A stretch of 64,000 bases of DNA from Syntrophothermus lipocalidus DSM 12680 (GCF_000092405.1 NC_014220.1:186001-250000); one strand, 5' to 3'. Shown: positions 43,778-55,732, counted from the stretch's first letter. Numbers and translations: made by a program. The notes: generated by a model not told the origin, from the sequence alone.

Positions 43778-44988
43778 TGACTTCTCACCAAGGATCCGTC
43801 CTCAAGTTTTTCCGGAGGATTGAGTATCACCCTGTCCCCGGAGGACACCCCATCCAGAATCTCCACACGCATCTCGTCGCTAATCCCGGTTCTGACCTGC
43901 CGTTTCCGGGCTACCCCGTCCTTGACCACAAAAACAGCGCTTTCATTTCCATCTTCCACAATCGCCTCGTAGGGAACAACCAGAGCGGCTTTCCGTCTGG
44001 CAGTAGTGATGTTCAGGTCCACGTTATACCCTGGCCTGAGCAGTTCGGCGTTCCCAATCACACCTATTGTTACGGGCACAATGGTCTGTTCGCTCTGATT
44101 CTTGATCTTGTTTTCTGCCCGGGGAGCAATGTCCTTAACCCGCCCCCGGTACTTGTTGGTGCCCAAAGGTTCTCCCGTAATCTCCACATCCTGTCCCACA
44201 GCGAGCCGCAAGACATCAACCTCACTGATGTCGGCCTGAACCTCAAGGCTGCTTAGGTTGCCGATGGTAAACAGCGCCGTGCCGGCAGAGACAAACTGGC
44301 CTTTTTCTACAGTCCTTGCTAGGATGGTTCCGTCACACGGGGCCGCAATCCTGGCCGCCTGAAGCCGGTTAACAGCCAGTTTCCAGGATGCCTCGGCCTG
44401 TCTTACCCTCGCTTCATAAGACTGGCGACTGGCCGCCGCTTGGGCAAGGGCACTCTCGTACTGCGACTTCTTGAGATCCGCATCCAGCTGCGCCGCTTCC
44501 AGCTGTTCTAAGGATATTGCTCCGGCCGCGTACAGTTCCTGATTGCGTTTCAGCTTTTCTTTGGCGTTGTCGTAAACCAGCTTTGCCTGCTGCACCGCCG
44601 GTTCGGTCTCGCCCTTTGCCTGTAACACCGCCTGCGCCCGCGCCTCCATCAGCGCCGCCTCCGCCTGCTGTGCTTCCAGTATCAAATCCCGGTCATTGAA
44701 CTGAAGCAGCACCTGTCCTGCCTTCACCTGATCACCTACTTTAACTTTTACGTCCTGGACGATGCCGCTGGTCTTAGCAGTGATGACCTCCTTATCACGA
44801 ACCACAACCGTACCGGTAGTAAAAATGTTGGCTACCAAAGGGGCCTTTCTTACTACTGCCGTTTGAACCTCAAGCACCTCTTTCTGTCTGAAACGGTAGA
44901 TGTTGATCCCGAACAGAAGGGCAACAATCGCCGTCATAGTGACACCGATGATGACCTTGTTACGTTGGTTGAAAGGAATCTGTGGCAA
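43774..44988 (-). CDS. MacA/HlyD-type periplasmic adaptor protein
   Basis: A 404-aa membrane-fusion-type protein: N-terminal anchor helix ([20 protein letters not shown]), lipoyl half [21 protein letters not shown], a long alpha-hairpin rich in Ala/Gln (95-205), the second lipoyl half and a beta-barrel. First gene of the MacAB-like operon. Confidence 0.9.
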   Translation of the reverse strand: MPQIPFNQRNKVIIGVTMTAIVALLFGINIYRFRQKEVLEVQTAVVRKAPLVANIFTTGTVVVRDKEVITAKTSGIVQDVKVKVGDQVKAGQVLLQFNDRDLILEAQQAEAALMEARAQAVLQAKGETEPAVQQAKLVYDNAKEKLKRNQELYAAGAISLEQLEAAQLDADLKKSQYESALAQAAASRQSYEARVRQAEASWKLAVNRLQAARIAAPCDGTILARTVEKGQFVSAGTALFTIGNLSSLEVQADISEVDVLRLAVGQDVEITGEPLGTNKYRGRVKDIAPRAENKIKNQSEQTIVPVTIGVIGNAELLRPGYNVDLNITTARRKAALVVPYEAIVEDGNESAVFVVKDGVARKRQVRTGISDEMRVEILDGVSSGDRVILNPPEKLEDGSLVRSQ

Positions 44989-45076
44989 AAAAATCTCCTC
45001 CCCCGACGCTTCCCGAAAACTACCCTGGCGATGTGCCCGCGCGGCAACAAAGTAGCCTTCTTCCCTAGGTCAGGTT

Positions 45077-45787
45077 TCACCCGCTCAGCGGCAGCTTTGG
45101 ACCAAACGCCCGCGCCAAAATCGCTGTCAAACCCAGGTACAGCACCCACAAGGTAAAGATGTACACCGCCGCACGCCTGGTTCCGATTTTTAGAGTTATC
45201 CCCGCTCCGATGGCTAGCAGAATGAGATTCCAGACCACAAACAGGTCAACTTTTGATAAAACCGCAAACAGCGCCCCGGACGTCTGTCCCCTGGGTAGAA
45301 GAACTGCCAAGCTTGTCTGTATCAGCATTAGATCTTTGGCCTGAGCAAACAACGACAGCAACATTTTGACCAGATTCCCAATAGCAGCCGGGACCCACGC
45401 CACAACAGCAACAGAAAACAGCGTTTTGAACGGGGTTCCGCGTACTGTGAACTGATCGATTAGCTTCAGTACAGCAGCTTCCATCAGCCAAATCAACAAG
45501 GGTACCACGATGGCCGTCGCTGCCGTGCTGACAGCGACCGCCTTCAACGATATCGCTATCTGCTCGGGAGGAGCATGAAGCTCTTCCAGCGTAATTCTGG
45601 TGAATTCCTTGACTTTAGGCAGCATCACCAAAGCTACGATGAGGTTCACCGCCACAAGCATGAGCACTGGTATAAGAGGCCGGGGTGCTTCTGCAACGGC
45701 TGCAAAGGCTTCTCCTGGACTTGTGACAACCTTGTACAATATCTGGATAGCTCCCGGTGCCTGTTTGGCTTTCTGGCTTTCCTCCAT
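45077..45787 (-). CDS. Yip1-domain membrane protein
   Basis: A 236-aa protein with five membrane helices and the YIP1 pattern (ILYKVVTSPGEAFAAVAEAP near the N-terminus). The start is ATG 45787; the frame from 45820 lacks a better site. Such proteins often accompany MacAB-type ABC transporters in Clostridia, as here 88 bp upstream of the adaptor gene; the role is unknown. Confidence 0.75.
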   Translation of the reverse strand: MEESQKAKQAPGAIQILYKVVTSPGEAFAAVAEAPRPLIPVLMLVAVNLIVALVMLPKVKEFTRITLEELHAPPEQIAISLKAVAVSTAATAIVVPLLIWLMEAAVLKLIDQFTVRGTPFKTLFSVAVVAWVPAAIGNLVKMLLSLFAQAKDLMLIQTSLAVLLPRGQTSGALFAVLSKVDLFVVWNLILLAIGAGITLKIGTRRAAVYIFTLWVLYLGLTAILARAFGPKLPLSG

Positions 45788-45897
45788 AAATATCAACCCC
45801 CACGGACTTCTTGGTCCCAATCATATTGGTTATTCTATTCTCCTTGTCGACTTCCGTTTCCTGCCGGATTCAACCAGTTAACTCGGGCCGCACTTCT

Positions 45898-46090
45898 TCC
45901 AGTCTCACTTCTCCTTCGTAGCAGGCCCAGAATACCTCTCTCTAAGTCCGGTTAATCCTTTCTACCACCCCGTTCAGCTTCGGGCTTCGGGATGGTAAAC
46001 AAAGCAGCCTTATCCCATATTCCTTGCATGCTAACTCAAAATCGGCGTAAAACTCGCTCCCTCCATCTACCTGTATTGCCTTTATTTCAA
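45898..46090 (-). pseudogene. Integrase-core transposase fragment (IS481/IS3-like)
   Basis: IKAIQVDGGSEFYADFE and RSPKLNGVVERINRT are the second Asp and the Glu-containing block of an rve integrase core. The frame is then interrupted by TAG (at about 45942) where Trp is expected, and EVFWACYEGEVRLEE continues the homology. Start and first catalytic Asp are absent. Confidence 0.7.
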
Positions 46091-46091
46091 A

Positions 46092-48550
<2,459 letters not shown>

Positions 48551-48585
48551 AGGTAACATCTCCCTCCCTAATATTTTGTGAGATT

Positions 48586-48616
48586 AGTTTAATACTTGGA
48601 GTTAACTTTAAGGCAA
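48586..48616 (-). promoter_or_regulatory. MerR-type operator in a 19-bp promoter spacer
   Basis: On the minus strand TTGCCT (48616-48611) and TAAACT (48591-48586) are 19 bp apart, the long spacer of MerR-controlled promoters. The 18-bp near palindrome CTTGGAGTTAACTTTAAG (48595-48612, plus strand) lies inside it. This is the typical site of AdhR/NmlR-like aldehyde sensors. No MerR gene is seen in the window. Confidence 0.65.
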
Positions 48617-48699
48617 TACCTTTTGGAGTATAAATCTTAGCAACTACCTTTGGGTGTCTTTGTCAACGGACCTGTTGCCGAACCCCTATCGGTAAGGCT

Positions 48700-49297
48700 A
48701 AGTCAGTGAGAATGATAAGGAATTGGGTGACCATAGCCGGAGAAAAAATGCCGTTAAACCGGAGCTCTGCCCGGGTTCCTTTCGTTTACCTCCCATCCAT
48801 TTTACCAACTGCCTGATATTGTGCGCCGCCAAAGCTAACAGGACCTGAGTATGTACCTTCGTACTACCAAACTTCGTCCGGATATTCTTTTACCGTCTTT
48901 TCCTGTTCATGATAAAATCTACCCTTTACTAAGGAGTCCAAGGAAGCATTAACTTGCATGACGGTAGCATCTACGAACACTTTTTCGCCTTGGATTAATC
49001 CTTGCTCCTGGCATACTTGGACAATGTGTCGGAAGAACTGTTCGTAAACCTCTCTTCCAAAACGAACCCGAGCTTTGGAAAGAATGCTGTGGTCAGGTGG
49101 TGTTTCGTCCAGGTCGTATCCAAGAAACCACATAAACGCTAAATTTAACCGACACTCTTCGGCAAGTTTCCTCTCGCTGATTATCCCGTACAGGTATCCG
49201 AGCAGAGCCATCTTGAAAATAACAACCGGGTCTACAGAGGGAGAACCGGTATGGCTGTAGTACGAACGGACGTAGTCGTAAATTTTTGCTGCAGGTT
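48700..49297 (-). mobile_element. Defective IS1182-type transposase with internal deletion
   Basis: From right to left: IYDYVRSYYSHTGSPSVDPV, FKMALLGYLYGIISERKLAE, PPDHSILSKARVRFG and FVDATVMQVNAS are the N-terminal half (first Asp) of an IS1182-type transposase. At ~48866 the frame jumps to KVHTQVLLALAAHNIRQLVK, its C-terminal end. The middle, with the second Asp and Glu, is deleted. The left end of the protein and the terminal repeats are not seen. Confidence 0.75.
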
Positions 49298-49425
49298 CCG
49301 CACATGCGCGGGGTGGGATTCCGCTACCGGCCGGTATGGGACCTGAGACACCCGGAAATGGTCGAGGCCTAGCCCCCTCATGACCCGGGGATTTTACGCC
49401 CGTCAGGACTCGGTCACACCGTTAC
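49288..49425 (+). pseudogene. murJ fossil, two joined pieces
   Basis: The DNA at 49288-49370 (encoding RGVGFRYRPVWDL) matches murJ around 25870-25950, and 49375-49425 (TRGFYARQDSVTPL) matches it around 26365-26415. The ~430 bp between them in murJ are deleted. This remnant of a second murJ copy is joined to the IS1182 remnant on one side and to the 3' end of tetR on the other. Confidence 0.8.
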
Positions 49426-50012
49426 GGTTTTGCCCCGCCAAAGAAAAGGGCACAAAGCCGGTTTTCGATGTCGTTCCAGTCGACAGGAGTGGGCTTGCCC
49501 AGAAAATGCAGGGCGGTTACTGCGGTCATGCCGAAAAAGGCGACGGCGAGGACTTCGGGATCTTGTCGGCGTATGGCGCCCTCTTCCATTCCCCGCAAGA
49601 AATACCCACCGATTAGGGCATAATACTCGGTCAAGAGCTCCTGGAGCCTCTGCTGGCGGTCTAGCGATCCCCAGGCTTCGGCCAGGATGACCCGGCATAC
49701 ATCCCAGTAGTCTGTGAAGAAAGCCAGGTGGACCTGGACCAGCTTTTCCAGTATGGCAGGGGTTTCTTCTTCGATTCCGGCCAGAGCTCGGTTTAGTCGT
49801 TGCTTCAGGATGGCCATCGCTTCGTCGATGAGAAAGAGGAAGATATCTTCCTTTCCCTTGAAGTAATAATAGACTGTACCTTTAGCCACGGCTGCGGCTT
49901 CGGCGATCTCGTCGACCGTGGTTTTTTCAAATCCTTTTTCGGCAAACAGGCGGGCTGCCGCTTCAAACAGCTTCTTTTTCTTTCCCGTGTCTTGGGGCGG
50001 GCTCTTGTCCAT
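49422..50012 (-). CDS. TetR-family regulator of the exporter operon
   Basis: A 196-aa TetR-type repressor: HTH in the N-terminal 60 residues (FAEKGFEKTTVDEIAEAAAV, AKGTVYYYFKGKEDIF), then a helical ligand domain. It is the last gene of the HlyD-ABC operon on the same strand and should bind the TGAC-TG-GTCA site at 54240. Confidence 0.88.
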   Translation of the reverse strand: MDKSPPQDTGKKKKLFEAAARLFAEKGFEKTTVDEIAEAAAVAKGTVYYYFKGKEDIFLFLIDEAMAILKQRLNRALAGIEEETPAILEKLVQVHLAFFTDYWDVCRVILAEAWGSLDRQQRLQELLTEYYALIGGYFLRGMEEGAIRRQDPEVLAVAFFGMTAVTALHFLGKPTPVDWNDIENRLCALFFGGAKP

Positions 50013-50044
50013 CAGGTACTGCTCCTTTTAAAGTTTATTTTCCC

Positions 50045-52429
50045 TCAGTCCGGTTCGTCGTACTGCTGCCACTGGACATTCCTTATCCTGCAGGTAGAGA
50101 GTACAGCCAGGCCAACGAACACCACTGCCATGATAGCCAGAACCAGGATGTCGGTCAATACCTCGTTCAAGCCTGCCGATTTCATGGTTATGGCACGGGC
50201 GGCGTGGGTCATCCAGGTGGCAGGGCATAAGTATCCGAAATACCGAACCCAGGCGGCCATGCTCTGGTGCGGCCAGGTGAATCCGGTAGCCAGAGCCATA
50301 GGCAGGTTGAAGAGGCAAATGACAGTGGTGGCCTGTACGGTGTCGCGGAAGACGCCGGAAAGGGCGTAGCCCAGGCCTACTACGGCCAGGCCAAACAGGG
50401 CCAAGGCCAGCCACAAAAGGAATATATTGCCGTGCACGGGCAGCCCCAGAAAAAGATGCGAACCGGCCAAGGCCAGGCCGCCGTTGGCCAACAGCACCAG
50501 GTAGTAGGGAATGACCTTGCCCCAGAATATCTGGGCATTGCTCAAGCCAGACATGGCAAAATGGACCCACGTGTTATCCTCTTTTTCGCGGGCAAGGGTG
50601 AGGCCTTCTCCTAAGAGGCAGGTTTGCTGGACCGCGATGACGACGAGCAGCAGGAAAAGGAAATAGGTATAGTTGTACGTGGGGTTATACCGCGACTCCG
50701 AGACGAATTGAATAGATTTGAGAACGTCTTCGGCCTGATCCGGTTCCAGGCCAGCCCCGAGCATGGTCTTGGACATCAGTTCGGCTCCTACCGAACGGTT
50801 CACCTCGGCCGCCGCTTTGCGAAGGTTGTACGCATAGATCAGGTTGCACCCGTCTATGATCACCTGAACCCGCGCCGGATCGCCTCTGGTCAGAGATTTT
50901 TCAAAGTCTTCGGGGATGACTACCGCGGCTCGAACGCGGTTTTCATCGAGAGCCCGGTCCATTTCCCGAATCGTATCGGGATAAAAAACGATGGCCATGC
51001 GGGGATGGGCTTCCAGCATGCGGACCAGCTCGCGGCTGGCGGGGCTGTGATCCCGGTCCACCACTGCCACGGGGATTTCCGTTAGAATGCCGGCACAGTA
51101 AGCCAGGCCGAACAGGGTCAAGTAGAAAGCGGTAGCAGCAAAGAGCACCATTATTATAAACTTGTCGCGGGTGATTGCCAGCCACTCCAGGTATGCTACG
51201 CTTGCTATGTTACGCAGGGATTGCACTTTAAAAACCTCCTGCTCGGAATTACAGGTTGCCGACAGAGGGCATTGAACCAGGTAACGGTCGGTTATTTTCA
51301 GGGCTAAAGCCGCCAGGACGCCACAGACCAGGCTGATGAGAGCCAGGTTGACGACATAAGGGCTGATGGCACTCCAGCCAGCTCCCTTCATGGTGATGGT
51401 TTGGAAAGCCTGAAGATACCAGGTCAGGGGCAGGCACTCCCCGATTATCCGGGCTACGGGATGCATGGCGTCCAACGGCCAGGTAAACCCCGACAGTATA
51501 AAAGAGGGCATGGCCATTACCATCGTGAACCGAACTGAGTTTATTTTAGCGGTCAAGGCTGAAACCAGGATGCCAAATAGCCCGACGGTTACCAGGAAAA
51601 CCGCGGTGGTTAAGGCCAGGAGCCAGGCCGAACCGTGTACCGGAAGGCGGTACAGGCAGGCCCCGCCCAGGAGGATGAGCCCCGCCTGTGCCAGGGCTGT
51701 CAACAGGTAAGGCAGCAGCTTACCCGCGCAGATGAGACCGTAGCCGTAGGGCAAGGCGCGGTACTGCACCCAAGTTCCCATTTCCCTTTCCCGGGAAATG
51801 GTAGTAGCCACTCCCAGGAGGTAAGTCTGCTGGAGGATGTAAAAAGCCATGCCGAAAAGGAGGAAGAAGGCGTAGTTGTAAGCCGGGTTGTAGCGGGCGG
51901 TAACAGGAAACTGCACCGCTGTGAGGATGCGTTGAACCTGCACGGTCAAAAGCCCCCGGGAAAGGAGAAGCCTGCTGCGCAGGGTGGCGGCCAGCTCGTT
52001 TATCACGTCCCCGGTGGCTGAAGTGGCGATGTTGGTGAAAACCATGTTGCTCCCATCGATGATGGTCAGGATGCGGGCAGGTTCTCCCCGCCCCGCCCGG
52101 CGGTCCAGGTTCTCGGGGATAACGACCGCCACCCGGGCTTTTTCTTCTTTGAGCCAGGATTGGGTTTGTTCATAATCGGCGGCGTAACCGACCACCTCGA
52201 GGGACGGATTGGCTTTGATGGCTTGGATTATTTCCCGGCTCATGGGACTGCGATCGAGATCCAGGATAACGGTGGGGATGTGGACAATGACCTGATCGCG
52301 GTAGACACCGCCTAAAAATATTAGCATCAAAAGAGGAACTGCGATGAAGATCACGGTCAGCGTCCGGTTACGCAGCAGGCACAAGGTTTCCGCATAGGCA
52401 ATTCCTGCCAAAGCACGCAGCCGCATCAA
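50045..52429 (-). CDS. Tandem-fused ABC-2 permease
   Basis: A 794-aa protein made of two complete ABC-2 permease units joined head to tail (about 1-390 and 405-794). Both halves have an early helix, an extracytoplasmic domain with matching words (ILDLDRSPMSRE vs VVDRDHSPASRE; VVIPENLD vs VVIPEDFE; IIDGSN vs IIDGCN), RYNPAYNY vs RYNPTYNY, and five late helices with FTWP. YhhJ/YbhR-type exporters usually encode two separate permeases; here one gene supplies the full dimer. Confidence 0.9.
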   Translation of the reverse strand: MMRLRALAGIAYAETLCLLRNRTLTVIFIAVPLLMLIFLGGVYRDQVIVHIPTVILDLDRSPMSREIIQAIKANPSLEVVGYAADYEQTQSWLKEEKARVAVVIPENLDRRAGRGEPARILTIIDGSNMVFTNIATSATGDVINELAATLRSRLLLSRGLLTVQVQRILTAVQFPVTARYNPAYNYAFFLLFGMAFYILQQTYLLGVATTISREREMGTWVQYRALPYGYGLICAGKLLPYLLTALAQAGLILLGGACLYRLPVHGSAWLLALTTAVFLVTVGLFGILVSALTAKINSVRFTMVMAMPSFILSGFTWPLDAMHPVARIIGECLPLTWYLQAFQTITMKGAGWSAISPYVVNLALISLVCGVLAALALKITDRYLVQCPLSATCNSEQEVFKVQSLRNIASVAYLEWLAITRDKFIIMVLFAATAFYLTLFGLAYCAGILTEIPVAVVDRDHSPASRELVRMLEAHPRMAIVFYPDTIREMDRALDENRVRAAVVIPEDFEKSLTRGDPARVQVIIDGCNLIYAYNLRKAAAEVNRSVGAELMSKTMLGAGLEPDQAEDVLKSIQFVSESRYNPTYNYTYFLFLLLVVIAVQQTCLLGEGLTLAREKEDNTWVHFAMSGLSNAQIFWGKVIPYYLVLLANGGLALAGSHLFLGLPVHGNIFLLWLALALFGLAVVGLGYALSGVFRDTVQATTVICLFNLPMALATGFTWPHQSMAAWVRYFGYLCPATWMTHAARAITMKSAGLNEVLTDILVLAIMAVVFVGLAVLSTCRIRNVQWQQYDEPD

Positions 52430-53151
52430 ACCCTGCCTCCCTCCTGTTCTTGCGAAGGTGCGGCCTCACGCTCACCGCTGCGGGCAAACAATTCGAAGAA
52501 CTCCTGGGGCTGGTACACGGTAAGACTCCCTTCTCGCAGATACCCGATGCGGAGACTGCAGGCACGAGCCAGGGTCCTTATTTCTTCTAGCCGGTCGGTG
52601 GCCCATATGCAGGTACTGCCTTCATCTACGCGGCGCAGAAGGGCCTCGATGATAACCTGGGCCGAGTCGGGGTCGGTACGGGCCAAGATGTCGTCCAGGA
52701 GGAGGAGCTTCGGTTCATTTATGAGGGCGCAGGCCAGGCTCACCCGCTGTTTTGCTCCCTGCGGCAGGTGCGTCACCCGGCGGTTTTCTAACGCGCCTAG
52801 ACCGAGCTCCTCCACCAGTAACGGCACCAGGCGGGCAAGATCAGACGCAGGTATTCCCTTCATCATACCGATAGCCTGCAGGTTCTCACAGGCGGTAAGG
52901 CGGGGAAAAAGGCTGGGGAACTGGGTTACCAGGCCGATCTCCCGCCGGTCACAGGTCTGGACCTTGCCCCAACGGTAGGGGAGGAGACCCGCGAGAACCG
53001 ATATTAGCGTGGTTTTGCCAGACCCGGAGTAACCGAACAGGGCGAATACCGTCCCGGGACCGGCCTCAAAATCCACTCCATTCAACACCGTTTCCCCTCT
53101 ATATGCACATGTCAATCCGGAAACCCGTACCCTAGACTCAGCACTACTCAT
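52426..53151 (-). CDS. ABC ATPase with atypical catalytic motifs
   Basis: A 241-aa ABC ATPase. Walker A GYSGSGKTT (40-48) is normal. The signature reads LPQGAKQR (129-136) instead of LSGGQ; Walker B LLLLDD (149-154) has Asp where the catalytic Glu is expected; the H-loop reads WATD (183-186) without His. It is coupled by 4-base and 8-base overlaps to the permease and HlyD genes. Slow hydrolysis or ATP-gated binding only is inferred. Confidence 0.85.
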   Translation of the reverse strand: MSSAESRVRVSGLTCAYRGETVLNGVDFEAGPGTVFALFGYSGSGKTTLISVLAGLLPYRWGKVQTCDRREIGLVTQFPSLFPRLTACENLQAIGMMKGIPASDLARLVPLLVEELGLGALENRRVTHLPQGAKQRVSLACALINEPKLLLLDDILARTDPDSAQVIIEALLRRVDEGSTCIWATDRLEEIRTLARACSLRIGYLREGSLTVYQPQEFFELFARSGEREAAPSQEQEGGRV

Positions 53152-54217
53152 CTGCCGAAAACCTCACTGTCTCGGTCATTCCCGTTTTCAATTCCAGATC
53201 CGGATTGGGGATACTTACTTTTACCTCGAAGCTGCGGATGTCCCGGTCATACTGGTCATTTACCGCCTTTTGGGTGGCGAAATCGCCGGCAGGGTTGACC
53301 CATTTGACTACGCCGCCGAACTCCCGGTTGTCAAAAGCCGCGACTTTGACCTTCGCTTTGGTCCCCGGTTTGACGCGGCCGATTCTATTTTCGCCGACGA
53401 ATACCTTGACCCATGTGTTTTTGAGGTCGGTGATGCGCAGAACCGGTGTGCCGGCACCTACGGTTTCCCCCGGTTCCATAAGGCGCAGGGTAACTATTCC
53501 GGCCAGAGTCGACTTAAGGGTAGCGTTGTTCAAGTAAACCACGGCTTCGTCGTACTTGGCTTGAGCCAAGGCTACCTGAGCCTGGGCGGCGGCTACGTCG
53601 TTTTCGCTCAAGGTCACCTGCAGTTCTCCCGACTTGGCTTTTTCTAAGGCGGCCTGCGCCTGGGCCAGTCGCGCGAGAGCGGCTTTGTATTCGGCTTCGG
53701 CCTTGTCTTTATCTTGCGCGGAAACGGCTCCGCTGGCATAAAGGTCCTGGATCCGCTTCCAGGTGGTTTCACAGATGTCGAGGTTGGCTTGCGCTTGTCT
53801 GACCGCTGCTTCGGCTTCTTGTACCTGGCTTAAGCTGACACCGCTCTGCAACCCTACAGCGTTTTGAGCCTTGATCAGCTCGACCTTGGCCGCCTCCAGA
53901 GCGGCTTTGGCCTGGGCTACTTGGGTCTTGAGCTCGTCTGTTTCCAACGTGGCCAAAACCTGACCCGGTTTTACCTCGTCTCCTTCGTCTACAGCGAAAC
54001 AGGCGATTTTACCCGGGACCTTGAAAGCTACCATCACCTCGTCCGCTTCGATATTACCGGTTACTTCCAACTCGGCGCCCCTGCTGGCCAGCAGTTTTTG
54101 CTCACGGTAATTGAGCCATCCAAAGGTCGTCAAGCTCAAAGCGAGCAATCCTACCGCTACGAGGGCGATGACGCGATAAGGGTTGTATGTACCGCGGTTT
54201 ACAGGCCTCTGGTCCAT
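53144..54217 (-). CDS. HlyD-family periplasmic adaptor protein
   Basis: A 357-aa adaptor of the YbhG/HlyD type: one anchor helix (VIALVAVGLLALSLTTFGWL), lipoyl part FAVDEGDEVKPGQVLATLETD, a long coiled hairpin (95-215) and barrel domain with VKVFVGENRIGRVKPG. First gene of the operon; TetR site immediately upstream. Confidence 0.9.
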   Translation of the reverse strand: MDQRPVNRGTYNPYRVIALVAVGLLALSLTTFGWLNYREQKLLASRGAELEVTGNIEADEVMVAFKVPGKIACFAVDEGDEVKPGQVLATLETDELKTQVAQAKAALEAAKVELIKAQNAVGLQSGVSLSQVQEAEAAVRQAQANLDICETTWKRIQDLYASGAVSAQDKDKAEAEYKAALARLAQAQAALEKAKSGELQVTLSENDVAAAQAQVALAQAKYDEAVVYLNNATLKSTLAGIVTLRLMEPGETVGAGTPVLRITDLKNTWVKVFVGENRIGRVKPGTKAKVKVAAFDNREFGGVVKWVNPAGDFATQKAVNDQYDRDIRSFEVKVSIPNPDLELKTGMTETVRFSADE

Positions 54218-54239
54218 GCCGTCTCCTCTCCCCGTATGT

Positions 54240-54285
54240 ACTGACTGGTCAGTTTAATTTTAGGAAGTTTATTCCACGAAGTCAA
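54240..54285 (-). promoter_or_regulatory. Promoter and TetR operator of the exporter operon
   Basis: On the minus strand TTGACT (54285-54280), 17 bp, TAAAAT (54262-54257). The near-perfect palindrome ACTGACTGGTCAGT (54240-54253; arms of six) overlaps the transcription start region, fitting repression by the operon's own TetR. Confidence 0.75.
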
Positions 54286-54382
54286 CCGGTTTTTGGTTTG
54301 CCCGGAGGCTAGTTTTTGCGAAGCATGTATAAAGGATGTATAATGTTTGCGTGAGTTGGGGAAGGGGAAAGGAGTAGAAATA

Positions 54383-54853
54383 ATGGGGATCAAAGACGTG
54401 CGTGAGTATCTTCGGCAGTGGGATAGGGAGAAGGATATTTTGGAATTCGACACCTCGAGCGCTACGGTCGAGCTGGCTGCTCAGGCGGTAGGAGTAGAGC
54501 CGGCCCGGATTGCCAAGACCTTGGCTTTTAAAAACGGGGAAGGGGCTTTGCTGGTGGTCGCTGCGGGCGATGCTAGAGTCGACAACAAGAAATTCAAGCA
54601 GGAGTTCGGGTTCAAGCCCCACATGCTGAGCCCAGACGAGGCCTTGGCCCTGACCGGGCACCCGGTGGGCGGAGTCTGTCCGTTTGGACTGAAGCAGGAC
54701 GTGCCTGTTTTCTGCGACGTGTCGCTCAAACGGTTTGATACGGTCTTTCCCGCCTGCGGCAGCAGCAACTCGGCCATCGAGCTCACCTGCGAGGAGCTCG
54801 ACCTCTACTCGCGGAACGTGAGGTGGGTCGACGTGTGCAGGGGCTGGGCCTAA
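54383..54853 (+). CDS. YbaK/EbsC-type aminoacyl-tRNA deacylase
   Basis: A 156-aa YbaK/ProX-family editing protein: AKTLAFKNGEGALLVVAAGD, DNKKFKQEFG (conserved Lys), TGHPVGGVCPFGL and CGSSNSAIELT. The family removes wrong amino acids (for example Cys or Ala from tRNA-Pro). ATG 54383 follows AAAGGAG. Overlaps the 3' end of the opposing regulator gene by 4 bases. Confidence 0.9.
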   Translation: MGIKDVREYLRQWDREKDILEFDTSSATVELAAQAVGVEPARIAKTLAFKNGEGALLVVAAGDARVDNKKFKQEFGFKPHMLSPDEALALTGHPVGGVCPFGLKQDVPVFCDVSLKRFDTVFPACGSSNSAIELTCEELDLYSRNVRWVDVCRGWA

Positions 54854-55236
54854 CGCAGGGATTGAGCCGAGGTGTAGGCTAGGAGCAGCTTGACGATTTC
54901 TTTTATCAATTCGAGTTCCTGGGAAGAACAGCGGGCGAGGAGCTCCGTGAGCTCGGGGTCGGGTTTGCTGGAAGCAAAGTAGTGCGTGTGGCCCGGGTCG
55001 CCCACAGAAAGGATATTGTCGTTTTGGGCCCCGGTTAACAAATAATCGGGAGAGACGCGAAGACAGAAAACAAACCTCATGAAAACCGCAAGACTCATTA
55101 CCCGTTCACCTCGCTCCAACTGACCGACATAGTAATCAGAAACCCCGATGATTTCGGCCAGTTGGCTGCGGGATAGCCCGAGTTTCTGCCTTTGTTCCCT
55201 TATTCTTCGACCGAGAGCTTTCAAATCCAATTGCAT
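54850..55236 (-). CDS. XRE-family transcriptional regulator
   Basis: A 128-aa protein with an N-terminal Cro/C1 HTH (RIREQRQKLGLSRSQLAEII, VSDYYVGQLERGE) and a short C-terminal helical part without a known sensor. Convergent with ybaK; no target is evident, though the divergent spo0E-like gene is 168 bp away and might be one. Confidence 0.88.
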   Translation of the reverse strand: MQLDLKALGRRIREQRQKLGLSRSQLAEIIGVSDYYVGQLERGERVMSLAVFMRFVFCLRVSPDYLLTGAQNDNILSVGDPGHTHYFASSKPDPELTELLARCSSQELELIKEIVKLLLAYTSAQSLR

Positions 55237-55403
55237 CGCAATCTCCGCAAAAATGTACTCAAAATAACTTTAACGGACTTGAGCGCCTATCTGAATAGGC
55301 AACGAGCTCATAAATAGAATTTGCTCTAAGCATATATTTCATGTACAATTTTGCTTTGAGACTAACTTGTCGTGTTCAAAATACCAGTTGGGGAGGATTA
55401 GGG

Positions 55404-55565
55404 TTGGACGTGAAAGAAAGAATCGAACTTGCGCGCACACTTCTCAATAATGCGGCCAGGATGAACGCTCGTAAGGAGCTGATTTACAGGCTCAGTCAGA
55501 AGGTTGACCAGTACGTGGTCGAGTACATGCGGAAGGAGTTGAAATCGGAGGACAAAAGCAACTAG
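55404..55565 (+). CDS. Spo0E-like aspartyl-phosphate phosphatase
   Basis: A 53-aa protein whose two-helix layout ends in LSQKVDQYVVEYM, the SxxxD signature of Spo0E phosphatases that remove phosphate from Spo0A. TTG 55404 follows GGAGGA; the longer frame to 55341 has no ribosome site. It supports a sporulating host. Confidence 0.75.
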   Translation: MDVKERIELARTLLNNAARMNARKELIYRLSQKVDQYVVEYMRKELKSEDKSN

Positions 55566-55732
55566 GTTGCTGATTCGGGGACATGTGTGAAACCTTATGG
55601 CAAGGGGCGTTAAACAGGCAAGGAGTTTTGGAAACGGGCCGGTTAACGCCCCTCGACCGTCTGGGCAATCGAATTTTCGTCATCTCGCGAGATGCTACCC
55701 GGAGGCTTGCTTTTTGAAAGTCAACGATGAGG
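55566..55732. other. Short intergenic region without recognised feature
   Basis: Nothing could be supported here apart from GGGCGTTAAC/GTTAACGCCC inverted words (55605-55653), which may form a hairpin after the spo0E-like gene. Confidence 0.35.
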
